Shown: piece by piece, positions 18,375-27,851 of the stretch | Layout: each line of letters opens with the position of its first letter | Position numbering within the stretch: position 1 is the stretch's first letter | Source: Caballeronia sordidicola | GTDB taxonomy: Bacteria > Pseudomonadota > Gammaproteobacteria > Burkholderiales > Burkholderiaceae | NCBI RefSeq assembly: GCF_001544455.2 | Contig: NZ_FCOC02000003.1 | Coordinates: 310,001 to 374,000 of the forward strand | DNA: 64,000 nucleotides | Direction: 5' to 3' | The notes under the pieces: model-generated | Database searches by the model: none | What the model was told of the DNA's origin: nothing | The model's input: only the letters and a program-made list of their open reading frames with translations | Position numbers and translations under genes: made by a program

Positions 18375-18400
18375 CATCTATATGGATGGTATCTGGATGG
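18373..18400 (+). promoter_or_regulatory. Probable operator for the CopG-type regulator
   Basis: ACCATCTATATGGATGGT is an 18-base palindrome with two inner mismatches, followed by a third half-site GGATGG exactly 11 bases after the previous one. It overlaps the -10 end and the expected start point of transcription. Ribbon-helix-helix proteins bind such helically phased short sites, so negative autoregulation is the simplest reading. Confidence 0.6.
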
Positions 18401-18409
18401 ATTTAGGTA

Positions 18410-18826
18410 ATGCAAAAACTTGAAGTGGTTCGGCCAAAAGGCGGCGAGACCGAGAAGATCACGATCAATCTGGGTCCCATCGACCTGGGGCAGATCGATT
18501 TGCTGGTCGAAGAAGGGTTTTACTCAAACCGTACAGACCTGATTCGGACTGCGATCCGTAATCAGTTGGCGACCCACGCGCAAGTGGTGAACGAAACGGT
18601 CACGCGTCGCGCACTGGTGCTCGGCATGCAGCACTTTTCAAAGCGCGATCTGGAAGCTGCGCGTGACGCGGGCGAGCGTTTCGATATCCAGGTGCTGGGT
18701 CTCGCCAGCATTGCTTCCGATGTCACGCCGGAACTTGCGCTGGAGACGATCGCATCGATTGTCGTGCTCGGGGCGTTCCACGCTTCGCCCGCCGTGAAAG
18801 CGGCGCTGGCTGGCCGGATCGCTTGA
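18410..18826 (+). CDS. CopG/ribbon-helix-helix transcriptional regulator
   Basis: This 138-residue protein has an N-terminal ribbon-helix-helix at about residues 15-55 (KITINLGPIDLGQIDLLVEEG, then SNRTDLIRTAIRNQL), like NikR and CopG. The C-terminal ~80 residues are not the metal-binding ACT domain of NikR and lack its His/Cys set, so the signal sensed is unknown. A strong promoter overlapped by a palindrome lies directly upstream. It is followed at 39 and 13 bases by an esterase and a deaminase, probably one operon. Confidence 0.82.
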   Translation: MQKLEVVRPKGGETEKITINLGPIDLGQIDLLVEEGFYSNRTDLIRTAIRNQLATHAQVVNETVTRRALVLGMQHFSKRDLEAARDAGERFDIQVLGLASIASDVTPELALETIASIVVLGAFHASPAVKAALAGRIA

Positions 18827-18865
18827 GCGCCCTACACACCGCTCTTCTTTCTATAACTGGACAAG

Positions 18866-19873
18866 ATGATGAAACTCGATGAAGGATTCCTGCACTCGAT
18901 GCAGGACACAATGAAGCTGCTGCGCACGCACGGTCCACAAGAAGCGACCGCGGCGCTGCAACGCGCGCTGAAAGGACAGGTCCCGCAAGCGCCCACGGCG
19001 GATGTATCGCCAGTTAAGTCGGCGCAGGCACCCGGTACGTTCGGCACGCACTCCTATGCGAACGCGGCGGGTCAGCGTACCTACAAGCTGTACGTGCCGC
19101 AAAAGTACAACGGCCAGCCAGTGCCGCTTGTCGTGATGCTTCATGGCTGCACGCAAGATGCCGACGACTTCGCCGCGGGCACGCAAATGAACGCATTGGC
19201 CGAGCGCGAGGGCTGCATCGTTGTGTATCCGGTGCAGCCGCAGCAAGCGAACACGTCGAAGTGCTGGAACTGGTTCAAGCCGGCGGATCAGCGGCGTGAT
19301 GCCGGAGAGCCGTCGCTGATCGCGGGCATTACGCGCGACGTGATGGCGAAGCACACCGTCGATCCGGCGCGTGTATTCGTGGCGGGTTTATCGGCAGGCG
19401 GCGCGATGGCTGCCATCATGATTCGCGCCTATCCCGAACTCTACGCGGCAGCCTGTGTGCACTCCGGGCTCGCGGCGGGTTCCGCGCACGATCTGCCGTC
19501 GGCGCTTGCGGCCATGCGTGGCGGCAAGACAGCGCGCGCCCGGAATACGGAAACGCCGAAGCGGCCGCTGATCGTGTTTCACGGCGACGCCGATAAAACC
19601 GTGCATCCATCGAACGCTGCCGAGTTATTGCGTGCGTACGGCGGGCAAGCCGTCGTATTCGATGAAGCCACGCGCGACGAAGCCGGCAAGCGAAAGAGCA
19701 CGGTAGAGCGGGTCAAATCGGCGGACGGCGTGGATGCCGAACTGTGGCTTATCCACGGCGCGCCGCACGCGTGGGCGGGAGGAAGCGCGCGAGGCTCCTA
19801 CACCGACGCAGGCGGCCCCGACGCAAGCGCGGTCATGATGCGCTTTTTCCTCGATCATCCGATGCGCGGCTGA
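18866..19873 (+). CDS. PHB-depolymerase-type esterase (CE1 family)
   Basis: This 335-residue alpha/beta hydrolase shows the oxyanion motif VVMLHGCTQDADDFA, the nucleophile elbow GLSAGGAMA (Ser around residue 175), FHGDADKTVHPSNA with the acid residue, and HGAPHAWAGG with the catalytic His. The family includes extracellular poly(3-hydroxybutyrate) depolymerases and feruloyl/acetylxylan esterases. No classical signal peptide is present: the N-terminus (MMKLDEGFLHSMQDTMKLL) is an amphipathic helix, so the enzyme may be cytoplasmic or exported another way. ATG codons at 18866 and 18869 are both possible starts. Confidence 0.9.
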   Translation: MMKLDEGFLHSMQDTMKLLRTHGPQEATAALQRALKGQVPQAPTADVSPVKSAQAPGTFGTHSYANAAGQRTYKLYVPQKYNGQPVPLVVMLHGCTQDADDFAAGTQMNALAEREGCIVVYPVQPQQANTSKCWNWFKPADQRRDAGEPSLIAGITRDVMAKHTVDPARVFVAGLSAGGAMAAIMIRAYPELYAAACVHSGLAAGSAHDLPSALAAMRGGKTARARNTETPKRPLIVFHGDADKTVHPSNAAELLRAYGGQAVVFDEATRDEAGKRKSTVERVKSADGVDAELWLIHGAPHAWAGGSARGSYTDAGGPDASAVMMRFFLDHPMRG

Positions 19874-19886
19874 AGGAAACAAGGTC

Positions 19887-20381
19887 ATGAACAACGACGC
19901 GAACGAACGCGACATGGCGTTGCTGCGGGAAGTGATCGCGCTTTCAGAAAAGTCGAGGCACGAAGGAAGGCATCCGTTCGCCGCGCTTATAGCCGATGAA
20001 CACGGCCATGTTGTCGCGCGAGCCGGGAACAATTCAATGCCGCCACTGGGCGATCCCACGCAGCACGCCGAGTTGCGCGTGGCAGCGCAGGCGGCGAAGG
20101 ACTTTTCGCCGGAGCAGTTGCTCAAATGCACGCTCTACACGAACGCCGAACCATGCTGCATGTGTTCGGGCGCGATCTATTGGTGCAGTATCGGCCGCGT
20201 TGTGTACGCGATGTCGGAGCGGCGTCTGCTTGAAATTACCGGCGATCATCCCGAGAATCCGACGTTCTCGCTGCCGTGCCGGGAAGTATTTGCGCGCGGA
20301 CAGCGGAAGGTGACTGTAGTCGGGCCGTTGATCGAGGATGAGGCGGCCGTGGTGCATGAGGGATTCTGGGAACGGGAATGA
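19887..20381 (+). CDS. Nucleoside/base deaminase (cytidine-deaminase fold)
   Basis: This 164-residue zinc hydrolase has the classical HAE motif (TQHAELRVA) and PCCMCSGAIYW (the PCxxC zinc ligands). It belongs to the guanine/cytosine/tRNA-adenosine deaminase family. The C-terminal region (SLPCREVFARGQRKVTVVGP) fits the nucleoside-deaminase branch more than TadA, which carries other tRNA-contact residues. AAGGAAACAAGG precedes the start. It lies 13 bases after the esterase gene, so it is likely co-transcribed, though no shared pathway is evident. Confidence 0.9.
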   Translation: MNNDANERDMALLREVIALSEKSRHEGRHPFAALIADEHGHVVARAGNNSMPPLGDPTQHAELRVAAQAAKDFSPEQLLKCTLYTNAEPCCMCSGAIYWCSIGRVVYAMSERRLLEITGDHPENPTFSLPCREVFARGQRKVTVVGPLIEDEAAVVHEGFWERE

Positions 20382-20417
20382 TGCACATGACGTTACCCTG
20401 CCATGTGCATCCCACGC

Positions 20418-21971
20418 TCAAGCCGGCAACGAAAAACTTCCGATTGCTTCGCGCAGGACATCGACCTGATCCTTCAGCGAATGTGCTGCCGCCGCCGCCT
20501 CTTCAACCAGCGCCGCGTTCTGCTGGGTGACCTGATCCATCTCGCCAACCGCTCGGTTCACCTGCTCGATCCCCGCGCTTTGCTCGTTCGACGCGTGGCT
20601 GATTTCATCGAGGATCTCATTCACGCGACGCACGGAACTGACGATCTCGCTCATCGTTGCGCCCGCGTTCGAGACCAGCGACGCGCCTTCTTTCACCGTA
20701 TTGGTCGACGTGCCAATCAGCGCCTTGATCTCCTTCGCAGCCGTTGCCGAGCGCTGCGCGAGGCTGCGCACTTCAGCCGCCACGACGGCAAAGCCGCGCC
20801 CTTGTTCGCCTGCCCGGGCCGCTTCGACGGCCGCGTTCAACGCAAGGATGTTGGTCTGGAATGCAATGCCATCGATCACGCCGATGATGTCGCCGATCTG
20901 CTTTGAACTCTCGGTAATGCGCGTCATGGTGTGGATCACTTCTTCCACCACGCCGCTGCCGCGCTGGGCGACATCGGCGGCTTCGCCCGCGAGCTTGGCG
21001 GCTTGCGTGGCGCTGTCAGCGTTCTGCTTCACGTTCGCGGTCATCTCGTCCATGCTCGACGCCGTTTGCACGAGCGCGGCGGCCTGCTGTTCCGTGCGCT
21101 GCGACAGATCCGTATTGCCGGCGGCGATTTCCGATGCGCCCACATTGATGTTCTCGGTCCCGGCGCGCACCCGCGAGACGGTCTCGACCAGGCCGCTTTG
21201 CATTTCGCTCAGCGCGTACATCAAGCTATGGGCGTCGCCTGCGGCGAGCGGCACGTGCGTGGTCAGGTCGCCGCGCGCAATGCGTTGCGCCGCGCCGACA
21301 GCAATTGACGGGTCCCCGCCGAGTTCGCGCTTGATACTGCGCAGCACCAGCAGCATGGCAAGCGACGCCAGCACGCCGAGCACTGTGGTAATCGCAAACC
21401 AGCGCAACGCGCTTGCGTAGAACGCACTCTGGATATCGTCGGTGTACATGCCGGTCACGATGTACCAGTCCCACGGCACGAAGTGTGTGGCAAAGCTCAT
21501 TTTCGGCACGGGTTTGTCACTGCCAGGCTTCGACCATAAATAATTGATGAAGCCGCCTTCGGGCGTCGAGTTACCGGCGTTGACGATGTTGACGAAGAGC
21601 TTGTTGCCCGCCGGATCGGCGAAACCGGCGAGATTCTGGCCGTTCAACGCCGGTTTGATCGGATGCATGATCATGACCGGGCGCGAGTCGTTGACGGATA
21701 TATAGCCATCAGTGCCGTATCGCATGGACGCGAGGACCTCGAGCGCACGCTTTTTCGCGTCGTCTTCGGACATGGTCTTGTTTGCGGCGAGACTCTGGAA
21801 ATGCGCGGTCATGGTGGCGCCTTGGGCAACCAGCGCTTTCAGTTGATCGCGTCGATCCTCGATGGTTGAGGAACGGCTTTGCCATGCCCCGATAAACCCG
21901 ATCGCGACAAGTCCCAGCCAAAGCACGGCGATCATCGATCCGAGCTTCTGATTCAAATTCATCTTTTTCAT
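20418..21971 (-). CDS. Methyl-accepting chemotaxis protein with Cache sensor
   Basis: This 517-residue receptor has a first helix at about residues 11-31. A periplasmic single-Cache domain follows ([20 protein letters not shown], then [13 protein letters not shown] and [13 protein letters not shown], the sCache_2 pattern). A second helix at about 190-210, HAMP and the conserved tip [20 protein letters not shown] complete it. Cache domains of this kind bind small carboxylates or amino acids. It has neither a CheR-tether end nor neighbouring che genes. The signalling domain is very close to that of the receptor at 8.5 kb, but the sensors differ completely. Confidence 0.95.
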   Translation of the reverse strand: MKKMNLNQKLGSMIAVLWLGLVAIGFIGAWQSRSSTIEDRRDQLKALVAQGATMTAHFQSLAANKTMSEDDAKKRALEVLASMRYGTDGYISVNDSRPVMIMHPIKPALNGQNLAGFADPAGNKLFVNIVNAGNSTPEGGFINYLWSKPGSDKPVPKMSFATHFVPWDWYIVTGMYTDDIQSAFYASALRWFAITTVLGVLASLAMLLVLRSIKRELGGDPSIAVGAAQRIARGDLTTHVPLAAGDAHSLMYALSEMQSGLVETVSRVRAGTENINVGASEIAAGNTDLSQRTEQQAAALVQTASSMDEMTANVKQNADSATQAAKLAGEAADVAQRGSGVVEEVIHTMTRITESSKQIGDIIGVIDGIAFQTNILALNAAVEAARAGEQGRGFAVVAAEVRSLAQRSATAAKEIKALIGTSTNTVKEGASLVSNAGATMSEIVSSVRRVNEILDEISHASNEQSAGIEQVNRAVGEMDQVTQQNAALVEEAAAAAHSLKDQVDVLREAIGSFSLPA

Positions 21972-22109
21972 GTCTACCGCCGTCGCCTATGTTGAACCGC
22001 GTTGAATGTGCGGCGTTGGGCGCTGCCGAGCGCTATGCCTGACTCATTTACGGCATGGCGGAGACGGAATGTAGGGGTGGGATAACCCGTATCGGACGAT
22101 TAGACGAGC

Positions 22110-22131
22110 GCGGGTGCTTTTAAGCGCCCGC
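22110..22131 (-). terminator. Stem-loop just past the porin gene
   Basis: Ten-base arms (GCGGGTGCTT and AAGCGCCCGC, one G-T pair) lie 10 bases after the porin stop. There is no T-run, so the terminator role is inferred from position. Confidence 0.4.
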
Positions 22132-22140
22132 TTGCATTGA

Positions 22141-23247
22141 TCAGAACGTGCTGCGAATTCCCACGCGGCCCACCGCCTGCTTCTGGTTGCTCGAAGGATT
22201 GAAGCCTGCAATCTGCGCGGCGTTCGCGTCGCCGGCTGCTTTTTGGTAAACGCCCAGCGCGTAGACCGATGTCCGCTTCGACAACGCATATTCAGCGGTC
22301 AGGTTGAACTGGTTGTATTTCGGCTGGGCGCCGTTTGCGTGATCGCGGCCGGTCGTATACGTGTAACCTGCGCTGATGGTGACTGCCGGCGTTGGCATGT
22401 AGATGCCCGATACTTCGTAGTTCTGGAAGGTTGCATCGTGGCCTGCGCTGCCTTGCTGGAAGAGGGTATTCGTGAAATCGGCAAGCAGTCGCAACGATTC
22501 GAGCACCTGATATGAAGCGCCCACGCCAAACACGCGTTGTGCTCGCGCAGCCGCAAGATAATCGCCATACACTGCATTGGTGAAGCCGGGATAGTTCTGG
22601 TAACCCTGCGTCGATACCCCTGGATCATTGATGCGCAAATAGGCGACGCCTGCGCTGACCGGACCGGCGGCGTAGGTTGCGCCCGCGCTGAACGTGGCGT
22701 TGTCGGAGAACCGTCCCGCGATGCCGCCTAGCGAATAGAGTCCGCCGAAGGTGAAACCCGCGATGGTTGGACTGCGGTATTTCACGGCATTCGAAATAGG
22801 AAAGCCGTTGTCCGTGTTGTCCATATCGTTCGGGTGCGCGAAGTAATAGCCGCCGACATTCCCGTTGAGGCTATAAGGCTCGACGAAATCCACGATCGAA
22901 TCCCACTGGCGGCCAAGGGTCACCGTACCGGCTTGCGCGCTTTCGATACCCGCGTATGTATTGCGCGAAAACGCAAGTCCGCTGCCGAGCCGGCCAGAGT
23001 TGATGTTAAAGCCGCTTTCCAGGCGGAAGATCGCCGACAGGCCGCCGCCGAGGTCTTCAGCGCCGCGTACGCCCCAACGGCTGCCGGCCGTCACGCCGGA
23101 AGCGAGTTGAAACAGGCGGTTGCCCCGAACGTTGCTGACGATATCGACCCCGTCCTCCACGATTCCGTACAGGGTCACCGAGCTTTGTGCGTGTGCAATG
23201 GACGCAGTCGCGACGATAGGAAGGATTGTTGCAAGTTTTTTTCTCAT
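22141..23247 (-). CDS. Outer-membrane trimeric porin (Gram-negative, OmpC-like)
   Basis: This 368-residue general-diffusion porin has a cleavable signal peptide ending AHA before QSSVTLYGIVEDGVD, the hallmark start of Burkholderiales porins. The body alternates amphipathic strands typical of a 16-strand barrel (GSRWGVRGAEDLGGGLSAIFRLE; NTYAGIESAQAGTVTLGRQ). It ends in VGRVGIRSTF with the C-terminal Phe needed for BamA-dependent assembly. It is a single gene with its own upstream region, and pore selectivity cannot be inferred. Confidence 0.96.
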   Translation of the reverse strand: MRKKLATILPIVATASIAHAQSSVTLYGIVEDGVDIVSNVRGNRLFQLASGVTAGSRWGVRGAEDLGGGLSAIFRLESGFNINSGRLGSGLAFSRNTYAGIESAQAGTVTLGRQWDSIVDFVEPYSLNGNVGGYYFAHPNDMDNTDNGFPISNAVKYRSPTIAGFTFGGLYSLGGIAGRFSDNATFSAGATYAAGPVSAGVAYLRINDPGVSTQGYQNYPGFTNAVYGDYLAAARAQRVFGVGASYQVLESLRLLADFTNTLFQQGSAGHDATFQNYEVSGIYMPTPAVTISAGYTYTTGRDHANGAQPKYNQFNLTAEYALSKRTSVYALGVYQKAAGDANAAQIAGFNPSSNQKQAVGRVGIRSTF

Positions 23248-23440
23248 ACTGGCGTCCCGATCTGAAGCGAGGTGAATAAATGAGTTTGGTGAAGCTTCAC
23301 TTGAGGATCGCCGAGGATAAGGGGCCAGTCTCCCAATTTGGTAAAAAACCGTCTCCTTGCATTACTCAAGACATGTTTCGGATAGCTACGAAATTGAATG
23401 AAGTGAATTCGACTCCTTTCTCACACGCGTCAAGCCCACA

Positions 23441-24301
23441 TCAGAACACGTTGATTGGAAGCTTCAGATAGCGTGTCCCGTTGGTTTCGACGGGCGGGAA
23501 TTCGCCAGCGCGAATATTGAGTTGTATGGACGGGATGATCAATGCCGGTTGCGCCAGCGTGGCGTCGCGTGCCGTGCGCATGGCGACGAATTCGCTGGCG
23601 GTAATGCCATCGCGCACATGAATGTTGTCCGCGCGCTGCTCGGCGACCGTGGTCTCCCAACGCGTGCCGCGGCCCTCAGGGGGGTAGTCATGGCATGCAA
23701 AAAGACGCGTCTGCGGTGGCAGGCTCAGCAAGCGTCGAGTCGACTCGTAAAGCGTGTGCGCATTGCCGCCGGGGAAATCGCATCGCGCGGTGCCCACGTC
23801 CGGCATGAAAAGCGTATCGCCCATGAATGCCATGCCGTCGAACAAATAAGCCACATCTGCCGGCGTGTGGCCGGGCACGTGCATGACCTTACCCGTCAGC
23901 GTTCCGACCTGGAACCTGTCGCCATCGACGAAAAGGTGATCGAAAGGTGCGGCGCCCGAGGACGCGTGTGCATCCAGATTGAAGATGCGCTCGAACGCGC
24001 GTTGTACAGAACGAATATGCTCGCCGATGGCAATAGCGCCGCCTAGCTGCTTCCTGATGTATGCGGCCGCCGAAATGTGATCGGCGTGCGCGTGCGTCTC
24101 CAGCAACCATTGCGCTTGCAGGTTTTGCGCGGTCACGAAGCGGATCACGCGATCGGCCGAGCCGCTGGATATCCGTCCGGAAGCCGGTTCGTAGTCGAGT
24201 ACCGCGTCGATGATCGCGCACGGCGAACCCGGAGCTTCGTACACCACATAGGTCATGGTTGAAGTCGCGGGATCGTGAAAAGCTTCGACGCGTGGTCTCA
24301 T
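23441..24301 (-). CDS. MBL-fold hydrolase, persulfide-dioxygenase (ETHE1/Blh) type
   Basis: This 286-residue cytoplasmic metallo-beta-lactamase-fold protein has THAHADH (metal ligands), VMHVPGHTPADVAY, FMGDTLF with the bridging Asp, and CHDYPPEGRG with the last His. This set, together with GTARCDFPGG, matches ETHE1/Blh proteins, which oxidise glutathione persulfide to sulfite with a single iron. No rhodanese or sulfide:quinone reductase is adjacent, so a pathway role in sulfide detoxification is inferred from family alone. Confidence 0.88.
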   Translation of the reverse strand: MRPRVEAFHDPATSTMTYVVYEAPGSPCAIIDAVLDYEPASGRISSGSADRVIRFVTAQNLQAQWLLETHAHADHISAAAYIRKQLGGAIAIGEHIRSVQRAFERIFNLDAHASSGAAPFDHLFVDGDRFQVGTLTGKVMHVPGHTPADVAYLFDGMAFMGDTLFMPDVGTARCDFPGGNAHTLYESTRRLLSLPPQTRLFACHDYPPEGRGTRWETTVAEQRADNIHVRDGITASEFVAMRTARDATLAQPALIIPSIQLNIRAGEFPPVETNGTRYLKLPINVF

Positions 24302-24617
24302 GAGGGACTCCGGGTTCGACAGGGTGGATTTCCTGCGCGCCTCAACCTGGCGCCGGGCAGCGTCGAGCTATTGTCGATTGGTTGCAAACTCCCTTCAACC
24401 CGGTGGGCGCATAGGTCGCGATTTCTCTCCTCAAGTCTCCCGGCCGTCTGGCCGATAAACCAGCAAAGGCAGCGTTCACCGTAGGTGTCTATGCGGCGCT
24501 TCCGGAGGATCATCGTAAAAAACTGTTGCGATTTTGCCTAAGACCGCACCATGACAAGCAATCGAAGCATAGAGTTAAAGTGCTTTCTCAAGTTTTTGGT
24601 GCGTCGCGGGAGGTCCT

Positions 24618-24818
24618 GTGAAACGTAGAACGGCAAAGCAACTCGTTGTTCAACTTGCGGATTTAAGGAATCTCGCGCGGTGTAGCGCACTGAGAGCGGC
24701 GGCGGCCAGTAGCACGATGATGCAAAGCACGCCTGAGGACGTCAGCCGCAAGACGCCAGGCGTCATAAATACGGCTGATGAAGGTGAGCCAAGAATCATT
24801 TGTGGGAGCGGCATATGA
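24618..24818 (+). CDS. Possible small basic protein overlapping the next gene
   Basis: This is a GTG-started frame of 66 residues, preceded by GGGAGG at good distance, whose TGA overlaps the ATG of the next gene as ATGA. That arrangement is typical of translational coupling. The sequence (MKRRTAKQLVVQLADLRNLA...) is not recognised and could be chance. The 316 bases before it (24302-24617) hold nothing I can name. Confidence 0.35.
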   Translation: MKRRTAKQLVVQLADLRNLARCSALRAAAASSTMMQSTPEDVSRKTPGVINTADEGEPRIICGSGI

Positions 24819-25072
24819 AATCCACGCATGAGCACTCGCTGCGGACCCAGGTCGAAAAATGGCTTGCGCCGGGTTTGTCGACTCCTGTTCGTGTTACTGA
24901 ATTCAGCCGTACGCGTGTAGGCCGGCGACGGTATGTATGTGTCGAAACGGCTTTGCCGCGCGGGCCGCGTGCGCTGCTTTTCTTTCGTCATGACGATGGC
25001 TGCTGGTGCGTGTTTCCACCCGCGTCTGATGGAACACGCTCGAGGTACCCGGGGCTGATCGCCTACAGGTAA
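24815..25072 (+). CDS. Small conserved protein of unknown function
   Basis: This 85-residue protein starts MKSTHEHSLRTQVEKWLAP, with GGGAG seven bases upstream. The middle, VRVTEFSRTRVGRRRYVCVE, and the end, FFRHDDGCWCVFPP, look like a compact beta-rich fold. I recall similar short proteins in Burkholderia genomes, always without a function. There is no signal peptide or membrane helix. Confidence 0.7.
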   Translation: MKSTHEHSLRTQVEKWLAPGLSTPVRVTEFSRTRVGRRRYVCVETALPRGPRALLFFRHDDGCWCVFPPASDGTRSRYPGLIAYR

Positions 25073-25222
25073 ATTAATTTTCATGGCAGTAGTAGTTTGG
25101 GATGCTGAGTTGAACAGGCTTAGGTAAGCGCGCGGTATTGTGATGCCGCGCGTGATGTGCGGATCACATGGGCGGCAGTCTGCCTGCCGTGTGCTGAAAA
25201 CTACTACGCTGGGAGAATCGCC

Positions 25223-25372
25223 ATGTACATCGGCTTGCTTGTCTCGCAAGTGCGGGATCGTCAGGAACGGCTTTCTTATCCCGATACCGCATCGTCTCAG
25301 TTCGCTCCTTCAGCACATCGATTTGCCGGCTTCTGGACGAGAATCAAAGGCGCTTTTTTGCATCGAGCGTGA
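25223..25372 (+). CDS. Very small protein, unknown
   Basis: This 49-residue frame starts MYIGLLVSQVRDRQERLSYP. CTGGGAG lies nine bases before the ATG, and no other start fits. It has a short hydrophobic N-terminus (YIGLLVSQV) and a basic C-terminus (FWTRIKGAFLHRA). It may be a membrane-associated small protein. Evidence is limited to the ribosome binding site and the uninterrupted frame. Confidence 0.45.
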   Translation: MYIGLLVSQVRDRQERLSYPDTASSQFAPSAHRFAGFWTRIKGAFLHRA

Positions 25373-25447
25373 ATCGGTTCATTTGCCTTGGTATTTTCGA
25401 CATGGCCGGAACCTTCCGGCCAGCGGCTTTCTTGTCCCTTCCAATTT

Positions 25448-25469
25448 GCTGCGGTCGTTCGACCGCAGC
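25448..25469. repeat. Perfect 22-base palindrome in a gene-free stretch
   Basis: The 10-base arms GCTGCGGTCG and CGACCGCAGC are separated by TT. It lies in the gap 25373-25743, which otherwise shows no credible gene or promoter. It could be an operator or a hairpin in the leader of the MipA gene. No T-run follows. Confidence 0.5.
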
Positions 25470-25743
25470 GTCATATCTCTGCTTTGCTGACGCACCTCGC
25501 GCATTGCAATGGCGCGCCCTGCGCTGATTGCGTTCGCCCCGGGTTTCTGATATCGGTCGTCCGGGTTCGCCGCATCGGGCGGGGTTAGTGCTGACGGAGC
25601 GCTGAATGAGCGCTGGGCTGCACATCGACTTGTGCTTGAGTTTCCGGTTGCGAAACGAATACGGCGCGGGTGCATTTTCCGAAAATCCTTCCAAGAAAAA
25701 TGCCGGGTCTCTGCGCCCTTGATCCTCATTTAACGGTTCGCAA

Positions 25744-26574
25744 ATGCATAAGCGGAAAGCTTACTCGAAGCTCGACGACCCGCGGTTCCTCCTCATGATC
25801 TGCTGCCTGATCTCGGCTCAGGCAAGCCGGGCCGCGGCCGTGGATCTTCCAGGCATGCTGCCGAGCATGGTGGGCGGCGGCCTTGGCTCCACGACCGATT
25901 ACGCGGGCGGCAAGGATCGCTTTGTCGGCGCTGTGCCGGGCGTGCGATACGTGACCGATGGCGGACGCCTGTTCGAATTGTATGGACCGTACGCACAGTT
26001 CGATCTTGGCGGGGTTACAGGGTTGCAATACGGTCCTGCGGTTTCGCTGCGGCTGGGACGCAGTCATGTCGATGACCCGGTCGTCTCGCAGATTCACGAG
26101 GTCCACACCACAGTGGAAGGCGGCGGGTTTGTCGGCTATGAGTATGAGCATGTGGGGACCGTGCCGTATCGGCTGCGCGGGTCGGTGACGGTTGTGACCA
26201 ACGCGGGCGTGGTTTATACAGGCGCGCGCGTGTCGCTGAATGGCAGCTTCTGGATGCCGGTGTACCGGCGGGTTTTCGCGGGCGCCGGAGTGGGCGCGAG
26301 CTGGGTCAGCCAGGGGTTCAACCAGGTCTACTTCGGGGTCACGCAGGAGGACTCCGCGCGCAGTGGACTGCCCGCGTTCAGTCCTTCGGGCGGACTCGAA
26401 CAGATGACAGGATGGCTCGCCGCGATCTATCAGTTCAATAAACACTGGTTCGGCGGCGCGATGATCTATTACCAGCGAATATCGGGTTCGGCAGCGGACA
26501 GTCCTATTGTGACGCAGCGCGGTAACCGCAATCAGATCACTTATGGCGCGGGCGTCGCTTATGCGTTCGATTGA
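25744..26574 (+). CDS. MipA/OmpV-family outer-membrane protein
   Basis: This 276-residue protein has an N-terminal signal peptide (hydrophobic FLLMICCLISAQASRAAA) and then beta-barrel-like alternation: GLGSTTDYAGGKDRFVGAVPG, YGPAVSLRLGR, RVFAGAGVGASWVS. It ends ITYGAGVAYAFD, with a terminal aromatic-Asp end typical of the family. Members act as scaffolds for murein hydrolases (MipA) or as outer-membrane proteins induced by stress or lysozyme. The role here is not determined. It converges with the MFS gene 23 bases away. Confidence 0.85.
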   Translation: MHKRKAYSKLDDPRFLLMICCLISAQASRAAAVDLPGMLPSMVGGGLGSTTDYAGGKDRFVGAVPGVRYVTDGGRLFELYGPYAQFDLGGVTGLQYGPAVSLRLGRSHVDDPVVSQIHEVHTTVEGGGFVGYEYEHVGTVPYRLRGSVTVVTNAGVVYTGARVSLNGSFWMPVYRRVFAGAGVGASWVSQGFNQVYFGVTQEDSARSGLPAFSPSGGLEQMTGWLAAIYQFNKHWFGGAMIYYQRISGSAADSPIVTQRGNRNQITYGAGVAYAFD

Positions 26575-26597
26575 GTATCGAAATGAATGGCGCGGAA

Positions 26598-27851
26598 TTA
26601 ATTCAGATCCACGCCCTTCAGTTCGGGAATGAGAAAAAGCGTCGCCAGCATGTCGAGAACATAAATGCCCGCGAGCGATGCAATCGCGACGTGCAACGAA
26701 TACGACGCAGCCAGTCCGCCCACGATAACCGGTCCGAATCCGCCGACGGCCCGTCCAATATTGAACAACACGTTTTGTGCCGTCGCGCGAGCCGCAGTGG
26801 GATACGCTTCGGAGATAAGCGCACCATAGCCGCCGATCATCCCGTTGATGAAGAGGCCCATTACCGCGCCGGCCCAGAGCATGGTGCCGGGTGTCGACAG
26901 CGTGGAGTAGAAGATCACCATCACGACGGAACCTGCCTGGAAGAACAGGAACGCAGGCTTGCGGCCCATGCGGTCAGCGAGTTGACCGAAGAGACAGACG
27001 CCGATCATCATCCCGACAATGGTGACCGAGGTCCAGAGCGCCGACTTGGTCAGACCGAAGCCGAGCGTCTTTCCGAGGTAAGTCGGCAGCCAGATCATGA
27101 TGCCGTAATAGCCGAAGTTCTGGACGGAACACAGGATCACAATGCCGATACTCGCGCGGGTCGTGGCGGCATTCGCGACGAGCAGTTTGAAAGCGTTCGG
27201 CTTGCGTTCGAGCTTCATCGCGCTTCGAACAAAGACTTCCGGTTCGTGCAGCGAGCGCCGAACCATCCAGGCAATGATCGCCGGCGCCACGCCGAGTAAA
27301 AACATGCCGCGCCAGCCAATGTGCGGCAATAGCAGCGGCGTCAGCAAAGACGCCGCGAGTACGCCTGCCTGCCAGCCCAACGCAACATACGACGACGCCC
27401 GCGCGCGATACTTCGCCGGCCACGCTTCGGCCGCCAATGCCATCCCGATACCAAATTCGCCGCCAAGCCCGATACCCGCGATGGTCCGATACGCGAGCAG
27501 ATCCCAGAAGCTCCGTGCGAACGCGCATAGGCCCGTGAACACCGCGAACAGCATGATGGTCCACGTCAGCACGCGGACGCGGCCAAACCGGTCGCTCAAC
27601 GAGCCGAACACAATGCCGCCCGCAACGGCGCCGATCAGCGTCCACGTAACCAGCGCCCCGGATTGCTGCGCGCCGAGATGCAATTCAAGCGCGATGGCAG
27701 GCAGCATGAAGCCGAGAATGAGCAGGTCGAACCCATCCATGGCGTAGCCGGTCGCCGATGCGACGAGTATCTTCCACGCGGTTTTATCGGCTGCGTCCGA
27801 GCGTCTTAGGTTCGGCGCGGTGTGTCCGGATGCCTTTGCGTCGGCTTCCAT
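26598..27851 (-). CDS. MFS transporter, aromatic/organic acid:H+ symporter type
   Basis: This 417-residue carrier has 12 predicted helices. Helix 1 reads ATGYAMDGFDLLILGFMLPA, with the Asp typical of the AAHS and related metabolite symporters. The loop motif is GSLSDRFGRVRVL and the helix 5 region GIGLGGEFGIGMALAAEAWP. A start at 27851 is chosen over an upstream one because GGAG lies six bases before it. It stands alone, so whether it imports an aromatic acid, a sugar acid or something else is open. Confidence 0.9.
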   Translation of the reverse strand: MEADAKASGHTAPNLRRSDAADKTAWKILVASATGYAMDGFDLLILGFMLPAIALELHLGAQQSGALVTWTLIGAVAGGIVFGSLSDRFGRVRVLTWTIMLFAVFTGLCAFARSFWDLLAYRTIAGIGLGGEFGIGMALAAEAWPAKYRARASSYVALGWQAGVLAASLLTPLLLPHIGWRGMFLLGVAPAIIAWMVRRSLHEPEVFVRSAMKLERKPNAFKLLVANAATTRASIGIVILCSVQNFGYYGIMIWLPTYLGKTLGFGLTKSALWTSVTIVGMMIGVCLFGQLADRMGRKPAFLFFQAGSVVMVIFYSTLSTPGTMLWAGAVMGLFINGMIGGYGALISEAYPTAARATAQNVLFNIGRAVGGFGPVIVGGLAASYSLHVAIASLAGIYVLDMLATLFLIPELKGVDLN

